Positions 1 to 10,000 of a stretch of 64,000 nucleotides of DNA are shown here, in pieces. Under the pieces are notes generated by a model. The model saw only the letters and a program-made list of their open reading frames with translations, did not search any database and was not told the origin of the DNA. Both the position numbers and the translations under genes were made by a program. Each line of letters opens with the position of its first letter. Position 1 is the first letter of the stretch. Source of the DNA: JAWLFI01 sp964627995 (GTDB taxonomy: Bacteria; Bacteroidota; Bacteroidia; Chitinophagales; Saprospiraceae); assembly GCA_964627995.1 (NCBI GenBank), contig CAZVLN010000008.1, positions 1-64,000 of the forward strand. The letters run 5' to 3'.

Positions 1-2156
1 AATACTTGATCATTACAAGCTAAAGATTGACTAGGATTTGAAAATTCGTTTACAACGATGTCAAACGAGCAAGTAGATACATTGCCTTCACAATCAGTCG
101 CTTCAAATTCAACTGTGGAGGTTCCTATACCGAAGTCACTACCACTTACAGGACCAGATGTTTGAACAACCTCTGAACCACTGCAGGCTGAAGAGTAAAA
201 AACCGTACCATTCCATGAACGAGGATTAAAAGTAGCTCCACTAAATGCGGGGTTACCTCTACCCACACCGGCATCAATTTCAATATTACCGTCTGTTACA
301 TTAGTGTTCCCGTTGGTGTAAGCAACACCTACTCCAAATAATGAGTAATTCGCAACATTAAAATAAATACCAAAACTTTCACCAGGCTCTATCTCTAGAC
401 CTCCGAATGGAACTAAAGTTGGAGTCCCTAGGCCATTACTTACTACAGTTTCTTCAACAAATAAATCCCAAACTCCTGCATTATTTTCATTTCCAACAAA
501 CGTTCCTGGTGTGGAATAAAATTCAACATCCGCATTCTGACCGGCTGCGCCATTTATATGAACAAAGAAGGAGTCTAAAATTAAAGTTTCACCTGAAGTG
601 TTGGTAATATCAAACATATTTCCGGCAAAGCCATTGCCCCCGGCAAAAGTAGTCGTCAAATCACCCATTAAAGCCGTTGAAGCACCTCCGCCATCACAGT
701 TATCAACAACTTGAGGATCAAAATTTAAAATTTGAGAACACTCCCCTGCGTCTAAATTAATTGTGATATCATCACAATTAGTAAATGTTGGACCCTCTAA
801 ATCTTGAACTGTTATATCAAAAGTACAGCTATTATTAGGGTCGTTCTCTGCAAAAAAGGTTACCGTTGTAGTTCCTACAGGGTAAAAATCTGATGCATTT
901 TCAGTTCCATTATAATCATTAATGATTGCTGAAGGTGCCGTAGGATCATTAACGAATACTGCAAAGTTATTAATAGCAAAACCCCATAGTAAGGAAATGG
1001 CATCTCTACCTTCATTATCGTATAAGAACCGAACTTGAAAGTCTGCATTCATATAGTCAGTCACATCTACCTGCTCCTCTAATCCATATGCATCTTGATC
1101 ATCAACAGTCACAAGCGTAACCCATTGAGCACCGTCCCAAACATCAACATTGAGTGCACCAAAACCGCCAAAGTCTTCCAACTGCCAGTCAAATTGAATG
1201 TAGGCAGACGAATTGGAAGATAAATCTACTACAGGTGAAGTAACAGAAGCAATGCCACCTGACTGCTGACCTAATGAACTAGAGTTCATATCTACAACTA
1301 ATGCACAATCATTACCGAAAGCACCATCTGCCTCAGCCATCGAGCCATCATCACCCGGATAAGCTGTACACTCAAATGAGAATAGATTATCACCGCATGT
1401 GGATATCAGTGTATCTGGGTTATTGGTGTTTTCAGCCTCTACACTCCATCCCGCTGGCAATTCACAAGCATCAAAATTTTCGGAAAAAAGTTCTGTAAAT
1501 TCTTCACAGCCCATAATTTCAGGCAACGGAATATTTACAAACGCACCACATTCCCCTGCATCATTGGCAACCGTTTGATTATCTGGGCAAGTGAACTCAC
1601 AATCCGGATCGTTAAGGGACAAAAAGGTAATTGAGTAACTCAATAAATCACCAGAATCTCCACCAGCATCATCACAAATGCTCAATGTCCACTCACCATT
1701 AACATTATCACCAGCAAAACCGGTAGCAAAAGGACCTTCTTCAGCTTGAAATGTCCCTGCGAAAGGGGAAGTTCCTGTCGTAATTGATGGCGCCCCATCC
1801 TGAAAGACGGTATTGGAAAAATTGTTTCCAGAACCACCGTTATCAGATGAGAGATCCCAAACAGTGCCGTCGGGTGAAATAAGATCAATCTCCAAATCGG
1901 AGTTCCAGGTATGGGTTATATCAATTGTTACATTTTCGATTTCAAAGTCGACGCCTATAGTCCCGTTGAGAGTAACGTCGGCATCTGAAGTCGTAGGTCC
2001 ACCTGAACAGGGAAATCCACCTGTGCCAGTTACTGGAATTGATTGAGGATTGCCAGAACCCGTAAAAGTTTGGGCACTAGCTGCCTGCCAAAAGAACATG
2101 GCGAGAGCTAACGTTATGAAACGCAAGCTAAAATTTTTAAGTCTAGAGTTTATCAT
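1..2156 (-). CDS. Secreted P-domain/HYR-repeat protein, N-terminal part (runs off window)
   Basis: The reading frame is open from an ATG at 2156 down to base 1, giving about 718 residues with no stop, so the C-terminus lies outside the window. The first 28 residues form a clear signal peptide with a hydrophobic core ending in ASAQ. Residues of about 30-180 resemble a proprotein-convertase P/Homo B beta-sandwich (motifs such as DLEIDLISPDGT and NGEWTLSICD). It is followed by HYR-type segments (CPDNQTV..AGECGA and NCDDITINLDAGECS) and a lectin-like or MAM-like region (FSENFD..CELPAGW). Such mosaics are typical of T9SS cargo in Saprospiria, so a sorting tail is expected beyond the edge, but this is inference. 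It is probably an extracellular adhesin or binding protein; no catalytic motif is visible. Confidence 0.85.
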   Translation of the reverse strand, partial: MINSRLKNFSLRFITLALAMFFWQAASAQTFTGSGNPQSIPVTGTGGFPCSGGPTTSDADVTLNGTIGVDFEIENVTIDITHTWNSDLEIDLISPDGTVWDLSSDNGGSGNNFSNTVFQDGAPSITTGTSPFAGTFQAEEGPFATGFAGDNVNGEWTLSICDDAGGDSGDLLSYSITFLSLNDPDCEFTCPDNQTVANDAGECGAFVNIPLPEIMGCEEFTELFSENFDACELPAGWSVEAENTNNPDTLISTCGDNLFSFECTAYPGDDGSMAEADGAFGNDCALVVDMNSSSLGQQSGGIASVTSPVVDLSSNSSAYIQFDWQLEDFGGFGALNVDVWDGAQWVTLVTVDDQDAYGLEEQVDVTDYMNADFQVRFLYDNEGRDAISLLWGFAINNFAVFVNDPTAPSAIINDYNGTENASDFYPVGTTTVTFFAENDPNNSCTFDITVQDLEGPTFTNCDDITINLDAGECSQILNFDPQVVDNCDGGGASTALMGDLTTTFAGGNGFAGNMFDITNTSGETLILDSFFVHINGAAGQNADVEFYSTPGTFVGNENNAGVWDLFVEETVVSNGLGTPTLVPFGGLEIEPGESFGIYFNVANYSLFGVGVAYTNGNTNVTDGNIEIDAGVGRGNPAFSGATFNPRSWNGTVFYSSACSGSEVVQTSGPVSGSDFGIGTSTVEFEATDCEGNVSTCSFDIVVNEFSNPSQSLACNDQV

Positions 2157-2207
2157 GATAAGTAATGGTTTATTGGTTTTGTAGGAAAAATATATTGTGT
2201 CTCTTGC

Positions 2208-2648
2208 TTATTGCTCAAACTGATCTATATATGCATCTCTGATAGAAACAAAGTCTATTGAGGGGAAGTTTGCAGATATAGGCTCTTCTAACAAAGAATA
2301 AGATTGATTAAAAGCAGCTCGGATAGTTAGTCCTTCATTTGCAATTGATAGGGCGTTATCCAGAAACTTCAAGCGCGTGGTCTTTTCTTCTTCACTCATG
2401 TTGCTAGACTCGATAGCTGCCTTTTCGGTATTGACCTCGCTTAATAATTGGTCGAAATCATAAGCCCGCCCACCGTTGGCCACCATAGACTCTTCGTCAG
2501 ATACTCCATTGGACGTAGGACTGTTTTGCTTCCATGCGTTGTTCTGAGCCACTGTTTCACTGGATGGTAAAAACATCATTAAAGAAAAGAACAAGAAAAC
2601 GGAATAAAGAAAAACTGGGTTAAAGATCTTTTTGAATTGAATTTTCAT
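2208..2648 (-). CDS. Small secreted hypothetical protein
   Basis: I do not recognise the family of this 146-residue protein. The N-terminus is basic (MKIQFKK) followed by a hydrophobic stretch to about residue 30 and an ETVAQ cleavage-like site, so it is predicted to be exported. The mature part is acidic and apparently helical (SEEEKTTRLKFLDNAL), with no cysteines and no known motif. It has its own TAnnTTTG box at 2716-2723, and lies between the P-domain protein and the PorP/SprF gene on the same strand, which suggests a role around the T9SS cargo block. Composition resembles the neighbours. Confidence 0.7.
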   Translation of the reverse strand: MKIQFKKIFNPVFLYSVFLFFSLMMFLPSSETVAQNNAWKQNSPTSNGVSDEESMVANGGRAYDFDQLLSEVNTEKAAIESSNMSEEEKTTRLKFLDNALSIANEGLTIRAAFNQSYSLLEEPISANFPSIDFVSIRDAYIDQFEQ

Positions 2649-2715
2649 GAGTAAAGGGTTATTGGATTATTAGTTAATTGGTTTTTACTAAACGGTGGTC
2701 AACCCGTTATTAAGG

Positions 2716-2723
2716 CAAATATA
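2716..2723 (-). promoter_or_regulatory. Bacteroidota -7 box (TATATTTG)
   Basis: The minus strand reads TATATTTG, matching the Bacteroidota housekeeping consensus TAnnTTTG. It sits 67 bases before the start of the small secreted protein. No good -33 TTG partner was found at the expected spacing. Confidence 0.45.
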
Positions 2724-2783
2724 TGATGTTTTGCAAGGACATGCAAATCAATTATGATTAATTATATGTTTATAAGATAGAAA

Positions 2784-3728
2784 TTACATGTTTTCCGATG
2801 GCGTAGAATTGTCAATTGTAGTCTTTCCAAGTACCATACCCACTGTTATTTCATGACTACCACTTGTATAGTTTTGTAGTGGGTTAAAGGATGCGTCATA
2901 AGAGTAATATAGATTAAAACCTCCTATTTTAGTTCCTAACAAGAAACCTAACCGATTGAAACCTCCTAATTGGTAGCTTAGCCCACCGGTCAATTGTTCA
3001 TCAAGGAAAGACACTAAAAGGTTTAGATCGGCATGGACATCTTCCGGCCCCATGAATACGCGCTTCACTAAAATAGAGGGATACAACTTCATATCATAGG
3101 CCTCTAGGTCGTATTTGTACCCAGTAAATAAAGTAAAAAATCTGAATGCAGTACTCTCTGGATCTGTTTCTACCATAGGATTATCTATCCGAGCGCGAAC
3201 CATATTTGGCAAAGAGAAGGCAAAAATGAACTGATCTTTAATATCTCCCCAAACGCCAAAACTAACATCAAAAAATTGCAATCCATCGGCAGCCTCCATT
3301 AACAATGGATCATCGAACTGCACTAAGGGATTTAGTAAGGTGCCTCCAGTGAGGGAAAATTGATGGTACTCCGTTGAAAGCCCTATACCTAGATTAAACC
3401 CTTCTGACTCGATTTGATAGGCATAAGATAAAAGTGCTCTATATCTGTTTAATGCCCCAAAGTTTTCCGCGTTGGCCATTAAGCCTAAACCGACATTGTC
3501 ATAAACACGGCCATTATAGCTAACTGTATAATTACTAGGGGCTCCTTCAGTTCCAGACCACTGATTACGATAATTAAAAAATAATTCGTGTTGGTCGTTC
3601 AGTCCTGTTGCTCCCGGATTTATCAATACGGGATTAATCATATACTGCGAGTATATTCCTTGATCCTGCCCAGAAACCCATTGTGCACAAGCCCATGTAA
3701 TTAAAGCAAATAAAAATGCCTTTCTCAT
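2784..3728 (-). CDS. PorP/SprF family type IX secretion membrane protein
   Basis: This 314-residue protein has a signal peptide (MRKAFLFALITWACAQWVSGQ) followed by the family hallmark QGIYSQYMINPVLINPGATG and a series of amphipathic beta strands, as in PorP/SprF outer-membrane proteins. In Flavobacterium, SprF is needed for export of the adhesin SprB, and PorP-like proteins commonly sit beside genes for type B (CHU_C-tailed) cargo. Here the gene starts only 15 bases after the stop of exactly such a protein on the same strand, so the two are probably cotranscribed. It likely anchors or exports that neighbour. The length is normal for the family. Which member of the PorP/SprF superfamily it is cannot be decided here. 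Confidence 0.92.
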   Translation of the reverse strand: MRKAFLFALITWACAQWVSGQDQGIYSQYMINPVLINPGATGLNDQHELFFNYRNQWSGTEGAPSNYTVSYNGRVYDNVGLGLMANAENFGALNRYRALLSYAYQIESEGFNLGIGLSTEYHQFSLTGGTLLNPLVQFDDPLLMEAADGLQFFDVSFGVWGDIKDQFIFAFSLPNMVRARIDNPMVETDPESTAFRFFTLFTGYKYDLEAYDMKLYPSILVKRVFMGPEDVHADLNLLVSFLDEQLTGGLSYQLGGFNRLGFLLGTKIGGFNLYYSYDASFNPLQNYTSGSHEITVGMVLGKTTIDNSTPSENM

Positions 3729-3743
3729 ACCTATTTGTTTGTC

Positions 3744-6700
3744 TTACCTTAAATTTCGAAGTACGGTCACTGTCCCCTTTTGCACATCTTCCTCTACTCC
3801 ATTTGAAAAAATCCGAAGAACCCATATGTAAGATCCTTCTGGTACAATTCCACCTGAAATGCTATTACTACCCTCCCACTGGTTGAGGTAGTTATCCTGC
3901 TCATAAACGAGCTGACCCATTCGATTAAAAATTTCCAGTTGATTATTGCGATCTGCTGCGCATTGTATTATAAATTGATCATTTCGTCCATCATCATTAG
4001 GCGTAATCACAGGTATAGCCTGGTAACAATCACCCTCTGAACAAGAACGGATTTCGTAGGGAACCATGACCTCACAGCCATTGGCATCGCGAACAAAAAC
4101 ATTAAAATTACCTACTGCTAAATCTTCATTTCGGTTCTCGCCAGAAAATGTGTTACCATTAAAACTGTATTCATAAGGAGCTGTCCCCCCAGAAGCTTCA
4201 AATTCTATAAAGCCATCTCCGTTTGTGGCACAACCCCGATCTACATCATCGACTTGAATCTCCTCTGGCTCAGGTAATACTACAGTTCCTTCTTCTGTAT
4301 CCTCTGCGGCGTCAGTAATTGTATATGAGTAGGATCCCGCGCATAGGGGAATGAGCTCAAAACCTTCACCATCACTCCATTCTATTTCATAAGGAGGGCT
4401 GCCGCCGAAAACTTGAACCTCTATAAATCCATCACAGCTACCAAAACAACTCACTCCGTTACCATTAAACTCATCAGTTGAACTTTGAACGCTAATTAAA
4501 AGGCTGCCATCAGTTACTGGTAATGGGCCAAACTCGGACTCGCAACCCTCATCATCTGTAATCGTTACAAAATATAGACCTACAGACAAATTGTTTTGGT
4601 CCTCATCTGTAGATTCATTACTCCAGTTAAATGTATAAGGTGGTGTCCCCCCCGATGGATTCAAAATTATCTCTCCAGATCCGTCAGCCGCCAAGTCATC
4701 TGTAATACTCGGTGATATGGTGACAGGATCATTTTCATTTATATTGAAATTCCTTTCAACTTCCAGACCGCTTTCATTGTCTGTTATTGTAACTTGGCAA
4801 TTGCCTCCAGAAAGCCCCGTAGCTATTGACTCTGTTGAGGAGGAACAACTCCAATCAAAAGAAAAGTCGCCCGACCCACCTTCAACAACAATTTCGGCTT
4901 GCCCATCTTCAGCACCTGGACAACTCACGTCTGTTATAATAATCTCACTTACTGTAAATACCAGATCAATGGAAATGTCTTCTACAATCAATTCACATTG
5001 TGATTCATTATCGGTAATAGTTACGGAATAGGTTCCCGCCTCTATATTTTCGAGGGGATTTCCCTGCGAAACCGGAGTTGTAGACCATGAATAAGAAAAA
5101 TCACCGCTTCCTCCTGTCACAGAAAGCTCTATTGAACCGTCATTGCCTAAAAACTCATCCGTAGCAATAATATCATCGACTGAAAAGGCATTGGGACTTT
5201 CGATTGTAAAGCTTGTATCAATAGTAAAATCATTATCAGCCACAATCGTCACGTCATAATCCCCCGCACATAGATTTTCAGCAACCATTGAACCATTGGG
5301 AATGCTTGTCGGACCTGACCACTGGATGTCGAATGGCGCAGCACCTCCATCAATATTTAGCGAGATTTCACCATCACAAGCCTCACTGCAGGATTCAGCT
5401 GTTATTTGAGGTGTGATTGTAAAACCACAAACAATATCAACCGTAGAGGAACGAATTAGGAAGGGAACTGGTTCTGTATCCGAATCCAAAGCTTCAAATC
5501 CTCCAAAAGTATTATCGTTTTCAAAATCAGTACTGGTGGGACAATCACCCAATGCTACAAAACAGTATTCAAAAATAACTGTACCATCATCTACATTAAC
5601 ACCTGTAGCACTTTCATCATCCCAAAAGGTCCGTATTCGACCCTGGTCTGCCGTTGTAGTATTAAAATTGGCCGCACTTAAAAAAGGAAGATTAAATGCT
5701 CTTAATTCAACAAATTCTATAAGGTTCTCATCAAATTGAACTTCATATATAAAAGACACAATATCTTCAAAATTTCTAACCGTTACCGGTATGCAAAATT
5801 CATCACCTTCATTTATTTGAATGTCACTAAAGGTGAATTCAAGTCCGTTGAATGAACCATCTCCGACTGTAACTGAACCAGCGACTGTGTTTGCATTTTC
5901 TGAAACTGGCATTCCTCCCATATCAATACCAACTCCCGCATTGACTAGGTCTATACTTGTCGAGGTCCCATTATCACCGATAACAGTAAAACACACATCA
6001 AAAATAAGGTCTCCATCTGTACGATCGATGCCGGTTCCCGTAGGTGTCGTCCAAGAGAACCTGAGCTCCCCTGGCGATGCTAGGTTGAAATTCCCCCCTG
6101 ACAAGCCAGGCAAGTTAGGATTACGAACCTGTTCAAAATCTAAAACTGCCGGATTAAACATCAGGGTGAATTCAGCTGCTGCCACATCTGTGAAGTCCTG
6201 GACACTAATACTAACGCATACCTCGTCACCCGGATCTGCTGTTTCATTGGATGCGATGAAAGTGACGTCGCCATTTCCCATATTGCCGCAATCTTCTCCA
6301 GGAATGGAAAAGCTGCCATCTATTAAAGTGAAATCACCCACTACAATATTGCCTCCCTCGTCTAAGACAAAAACATCTACCATTTGGAAGGGGTTCGATG
6401 GCTCATTAATAGATATTTCTGATTCATCACAAGGACTCCCAATAACATCTAGATCAATCGTGAATAAAATGGACCCATCATCTAAACTCGGACCTGCTTG
6501 TGAATTCCAACTAAATAGTAATTCCCCTGGAATAATAATATCTCCATTACCATCCAGGCTAAAGGAGCTGGTGGTGAGCATTAAATCACTATTAAAATTG
6601 CTTAAGCCCGAGAAAGATAGAACCTCATCATCCCAAAAGACAGAAAACTGAAGTCCCACTACCCGATCAAAATTAGCTGTAGTAATATCTATGGATACTT

Positions 6701-6830
6701 GTTCACCATTGTTAGCGCTGCCACTACTCGCCATAAGCTCCAATGGAGCCTGTGAAAAGACAGGACTGCTAAACAATGAAAAAACTGCGAACATCAAGCA
6801 TCCGGCAAGGCATCGATTTATTTCGTTCAT
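3744..6830 (-). CDS. T9SS type B surface protein with cohesin-like modules and SprB repeats
   Basis: This 1028-residue secreted protein begins with a signal peptide (to about residue 27, VFSQA). Three consecutive modules (about 30-175, 185-320, 335-465) resemble cohesin domains: each has a conserved start (NNGEQVSIDI, DPGDEVCVSI, NEGDEFCIPV) and a later D(D/G)G.I.F segment. Residues of about 475-920 are repeated SprB-type units with G(G)..PY...WS and AG.Y.VTI.D motifs. The last 90 residues (VITPNDDGRNDQF ... EIFNRMGQLVYE ... EGSYIW) form the gliding-motility-associated CHU_C domain, a type B T9SS signal. It heads an apparent operon with the PorP/SprF gene. A surface adhesin or scaffold role is likely. 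No catalytic residues are seen. Confidence 0.92.
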   Translation of the reverse strand: MNEINRCLAGCLMFAVFSLFSSPVFSQAPLELMASSGSANNGEQVSIDITTANFDRVVGLQFSVFWDDEVLSFSGLSNFNSDLMLTTSSFSLDGNGDIIIPGELLFSWNSQAGPSLDDGSILFTIDLDVIGSPCDESEISINEPSNPFQMVDVFVLDEGGNIVVGDFTLIDGSFSIPGEDCGNMGNGDVTFIASNETADPGDEVCVSISVQDFTDVAAAEFTLMFNPAVLDFEQVRNPNLPGLSGGNFNLASPGELRFSWTTPTGTGIDRTDGDLIFDVCFTVIGDNGTSTSIDLVNAGVGIDMGGMPVSENANTVAGSVTVGDGSFNGLEFTFSDIQINEGDEFCIPVTVRNFEDIVSFIYEVQFDENLIEFVELRAFNLPFLSAANFNTTTADQGRIRTFWDDESATGVNVDDGTVIFEYCFVALGDCPTSTDFENDNTFGGFEALDSDTEPVPFLIRSSTVDIVCGFTITPQITAESCSEACDGEISLNIDGGAAPFDIQWSGPTSIPNGSMVAENLCAGDYDVTIVADNDFTIDTSFTIESPNAFSVDDIIATDEFLGNDGSIELSVTGGSGDFSYSWSTTPVSQGNPLENIEAGTYSVTITDNESQCELIVEDISIDLVFTVSEIIITDVSCPGAEDGQAEIVVEGGSGDFSFDWSCSSSTESIATGLSGGNCQVTITDNESGLEVERNFNINENDPVTISPSITDDLAADGSGEIILNPSGGTPPYTFNWSNESTDEDQNNLSVGLYFVTITDDEGCESEFGPLPVTDGSLLISVQSSTDEFNGNGVSCFGSCDGFIEVQVFGGSPPYEIEWSDGEGFELIPLCAGSYSYTITDAAEDTEEGTVVLPEPEEIQVDDVDRGCATNGDGFIEFEASGGTAPYEYSFNGNTFSGENRNEDLAVGNFNVFVRDANGCEVMVPYEIRSCSEGDCYQAIPVITPNDDGRNDQFIIQCAADRNNQLEIFNRMGQLVYEQDNYLNQWEGSNSISGGIVPEGSYIWVLRIFSNGVEEDVQKGTVTVLRNLR

Positions 6831-6868
6831 ACGCTTTTTTTATAAAGTACAGACTTTATATCCAATGG

Positions 6869-6876
6869 CAAAGATA
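6869..6876 (-). promoter_or_regulatory. Bacteroidota -7 box (TATCTTTG)
   Basis: The minus strand reads TATCTTTG, a match to TAnnTTTG, 38 bases before the start of the cohesin-like/SprB-repeat gene. It would drive that gene together with the PorP/SprF gene. Confidence 0.5.
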
Positions 6877-6954
6877 AGAAGACTAAACAGGATAATACCA
6901 TTCTCATATAAATAATATAGTTATTTATATAAAATACACGCATAAATCATACCA

Positions 6955-6987
6955 AAGAGGCCTACTTCGCAATGAAGTAGGCCTCTT
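6955..6987 (-). terminator. Strong hairpin after the 1279-residue secreted protein gene
   Basis: A 14-bp perfect inverted repeat (AAGAGGCCTACTTC / GAAGTAGGCCTCTT) encloses a 5-base loop. It lies 34 bases past the stop of the minus-strand gene upstream. The trailing U-run on the minus strand is short (TTT), while the opposite strand has a run of A, so termination is plausible rather than certain. Confidence 0.6.
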
Positions 6988-7021
6988 GTAAAAAAATTAT
7001 GACTGGCGAAATCGAATCTAA

Positions 7022-10000
7022 TTATTTCTTCGTCGTTAGATGCCGATCTAAAATATTTCCTTCCTCATCGCGTATAATAACAATATAGGAACCCACGCCT
7101 ATTTGTGATCCGCAAGGTAAACTAATCCGGTTTCCATCGCTTCCATTTAAAGCTTTATAAAGTACGACTTGACCAGCTACATTCACCATTTCGATGGAGA
7201 CCGGCACCTTAGGGCTTCTATTCCATTCTACGGAAATACTCTCCATAAAAGGATTAGGGTATACTATTGAATGAAAGGAAGTGTTGGTTCGGACTTGAGC
7301 CAACTTTAACTCATATGGGTTGCCCTTATTATCAAATGCCCGTATTTTAATAGAACCACTTTGAATCAATCCTTCCAAAGACTGTAGATCCATGTTACTG
7401 ACCTCCATCAAAATACTCCAGGATTTAGCATCCGTTTGAATAGCGGATTGACTAGCAATAGCTCTCTGATTTCCAAAAATCACTTCAGAAACACCGGTTA
7501 TCTCCATTTGAGAAATACCTATTTGTTTTTCCCAACTAATCTCGTAAGCTACCCAATCGTAATTTTCGGATAGCGTTCCTTCAATACTTATTGCGTTAGA
7601 ATTGTTATCCATAACAATCTGCGCAGGGACAGTGATGGATCGCGACGATCTCAATTTCACGCCCGGACGGGCAGATCTGTCAATGTCGCCAATTTTTATT
7701 CCTATAAAATCGCATGCCTCAGCTAACTTTGAGGGCGAGTTCAGTACAATATCCTCCTCTATGTCATAGGGGTCTTCTTCTAAGTTCGGCTCAAAACGAG
7801 CGTCACGGAACCGCCAGGAATTATTATTGGGGAAGTCTGATCTATTCCGAAGTAACACATCTCGCAAGGCATACATATCATGTGCATTAACTCTGTCATC
7901 CTTATTTACATCAGCAGCAATATACTGCTCGGGACTGTCGAATGGAGCCAGGCCTAAAATATGCATTTGCATAACATATAAATCATATGCTGAGACGCCG
8001 AGATATAGGTCATTATTTGAACTTGGCCGAACCCTTAGATCACTCATGAAAGGCGGATCAAACATTTTAAAGTCAAAATCCCCTTTGATATCAGATGCCG
8101 CGGACATACTGCTGTTCGGCAAAAAGTCGTGTTCTATATCAACAGCTGCTGAAGGCACGGAATAGCCGCTTGAGGTTATTAAGCTTCCACTAACAATACT
8201 ACTTGTATCGGGGCAAGTACCTCTATTATCTTGAATCGATAAGCTTGTAATACAGTATTCTTGATTCCCAGCTTGGTCAGTTACCCAAACCTCCACATCA
8301 TTGATTCCCTCATGTTCACATGTGAATATTCTCGTGGTCTGAGATACGTCAGAAGAGAAACTGATAATTAAGTCGTCATTTGGCGTACAATTATCAAAAC
8401 TACCGCGGTTAAATAACTCTGCCTCAATCTCAATCATGCCATTTACGGGCATAACTACAGTAGCCAATCCATCAATACAAACAGGGGTGGGCTTCTTACA
8501 ATCTTCCACGGTAACTAAATAAGAACAGGTTCCTTGATTCCCGCAGCCATCTAGCACTCTCCACAACACTCTATGAGTTCCAAACGGCAAATACCGCTCA
8601 ATGTGACTTGTGGTGCCTTCCAAATCATAACGTCCTCCAGGGTTGTTATTGTTAATGTCTACATAGTATTCATATCGTAAATGCTCATTTGGCGTGCAAT
8701 CTTCCAGCGTTGGGCTCAAACTCACAAAGCCTGTGCACTCCTGGACATTGTCAGTACAGATTGTAACGTCCTCGCAACCTGCTACAAATTCTGGAGCATC
8801 ATCATCTCTGACTTTTATAACTTGTGTGTGCTCGCATATTTTGTGAGTACCGTTTGTTCCACACCAATCCAGAACTTTCCACGTTCTCAAAATCTTATAG
8901 CAAAATCCATTCACCACGGAAAAGACCTCATCAGAATAATTTGTTGCCAAAATACTTCCGCAACCCACATTGTTGAATGAAGGGCGTCCCGTATTGTCCG
9001 GATCTGTCATCACAGAGTGACAACTGTTAATTTCAACATCATCTGGCCAATTAATTTGACTGCAACTAAAAGGCTTGTCTCGTTTGATAAAAATCTTCTG
9101 TTCACAACTCGCTATAACGCCTCCCTGACCCGTAACTTTAAATGTACGCAAGATATATCCACCGCCGCAATCCGTAAAGTCATCTACGTGCTCAGTTATA
9201 GTAATGTGTCCGCAACTCCCTGATGCAAAGCCGTCATAACCTACAAAACCATTCGGGTAATGAGAATTATATACGTAAATGGGCTTTCGATCTGCCGGGT
9301 CTGACACTACAGTACCAAAATCAGATAAGTCATTTATGTCTAATGGATAATCACAATCGATCGAAATGTCCGGTGGACAATGTAAGCTTGGTGGTAGTTT
9401 ATTTTGCACCGTCACGTGAACCATACATTCATTGGTCTGCCCGTTCGAGTCAGTCACGCGCAAAACAATGGTGTTCGGATTATTGGCGATATCAGCACAA
9501 CAAAATTCAACAAAATCTCTAAACTCAGTATCGTCTGCCACACCGGGAGGACAGTCTCCGGGATGCATTCTTCGCACCTGTATATCTACCACATCCCCAC
9601 AATCAGAATAGGAGCCGTCATTAAAAGTAGCTCCAAAAATTTTAGCCGTACCGTTAATCCCCAGGGCCACCACAGTGTTTTGGTCGCAAATAGCAATAGG
9701 GCCATTGCCACCACCTGAAGTAACTGTCAAATGAATTTGGCAAGAAGTGGGATGTCCCCCACAAGGGTTTTCTACCGTATACGTCACCGTATAAGTGCCC
9801 ACATCAAGGCCTGACACTATAAATCGTCCATTAACCTCACTGATGATTCCTCCATTCACACTGACTGTATAATTAGGTGATCCTGAACATCCAGAACCAA
9901 TAATGGGGTCAGGAAGTTCTACCACTGCCCCGCAATCAAAACCTCCTGCCACCGTAATATCGGCCGGACAATGGATGGTGGGCGTTGACTGATCTTCAAT

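Noticed and set aside
5821..6651. 276-codon open frame on the plus strand within the cohesin-like/SprB-repeat gene
   Set aside because: It is antisense to a gene with clear signal peptide, repeated modules and sorting domain; its own translation is low-complexity Ser/Pro-rich with no domain.
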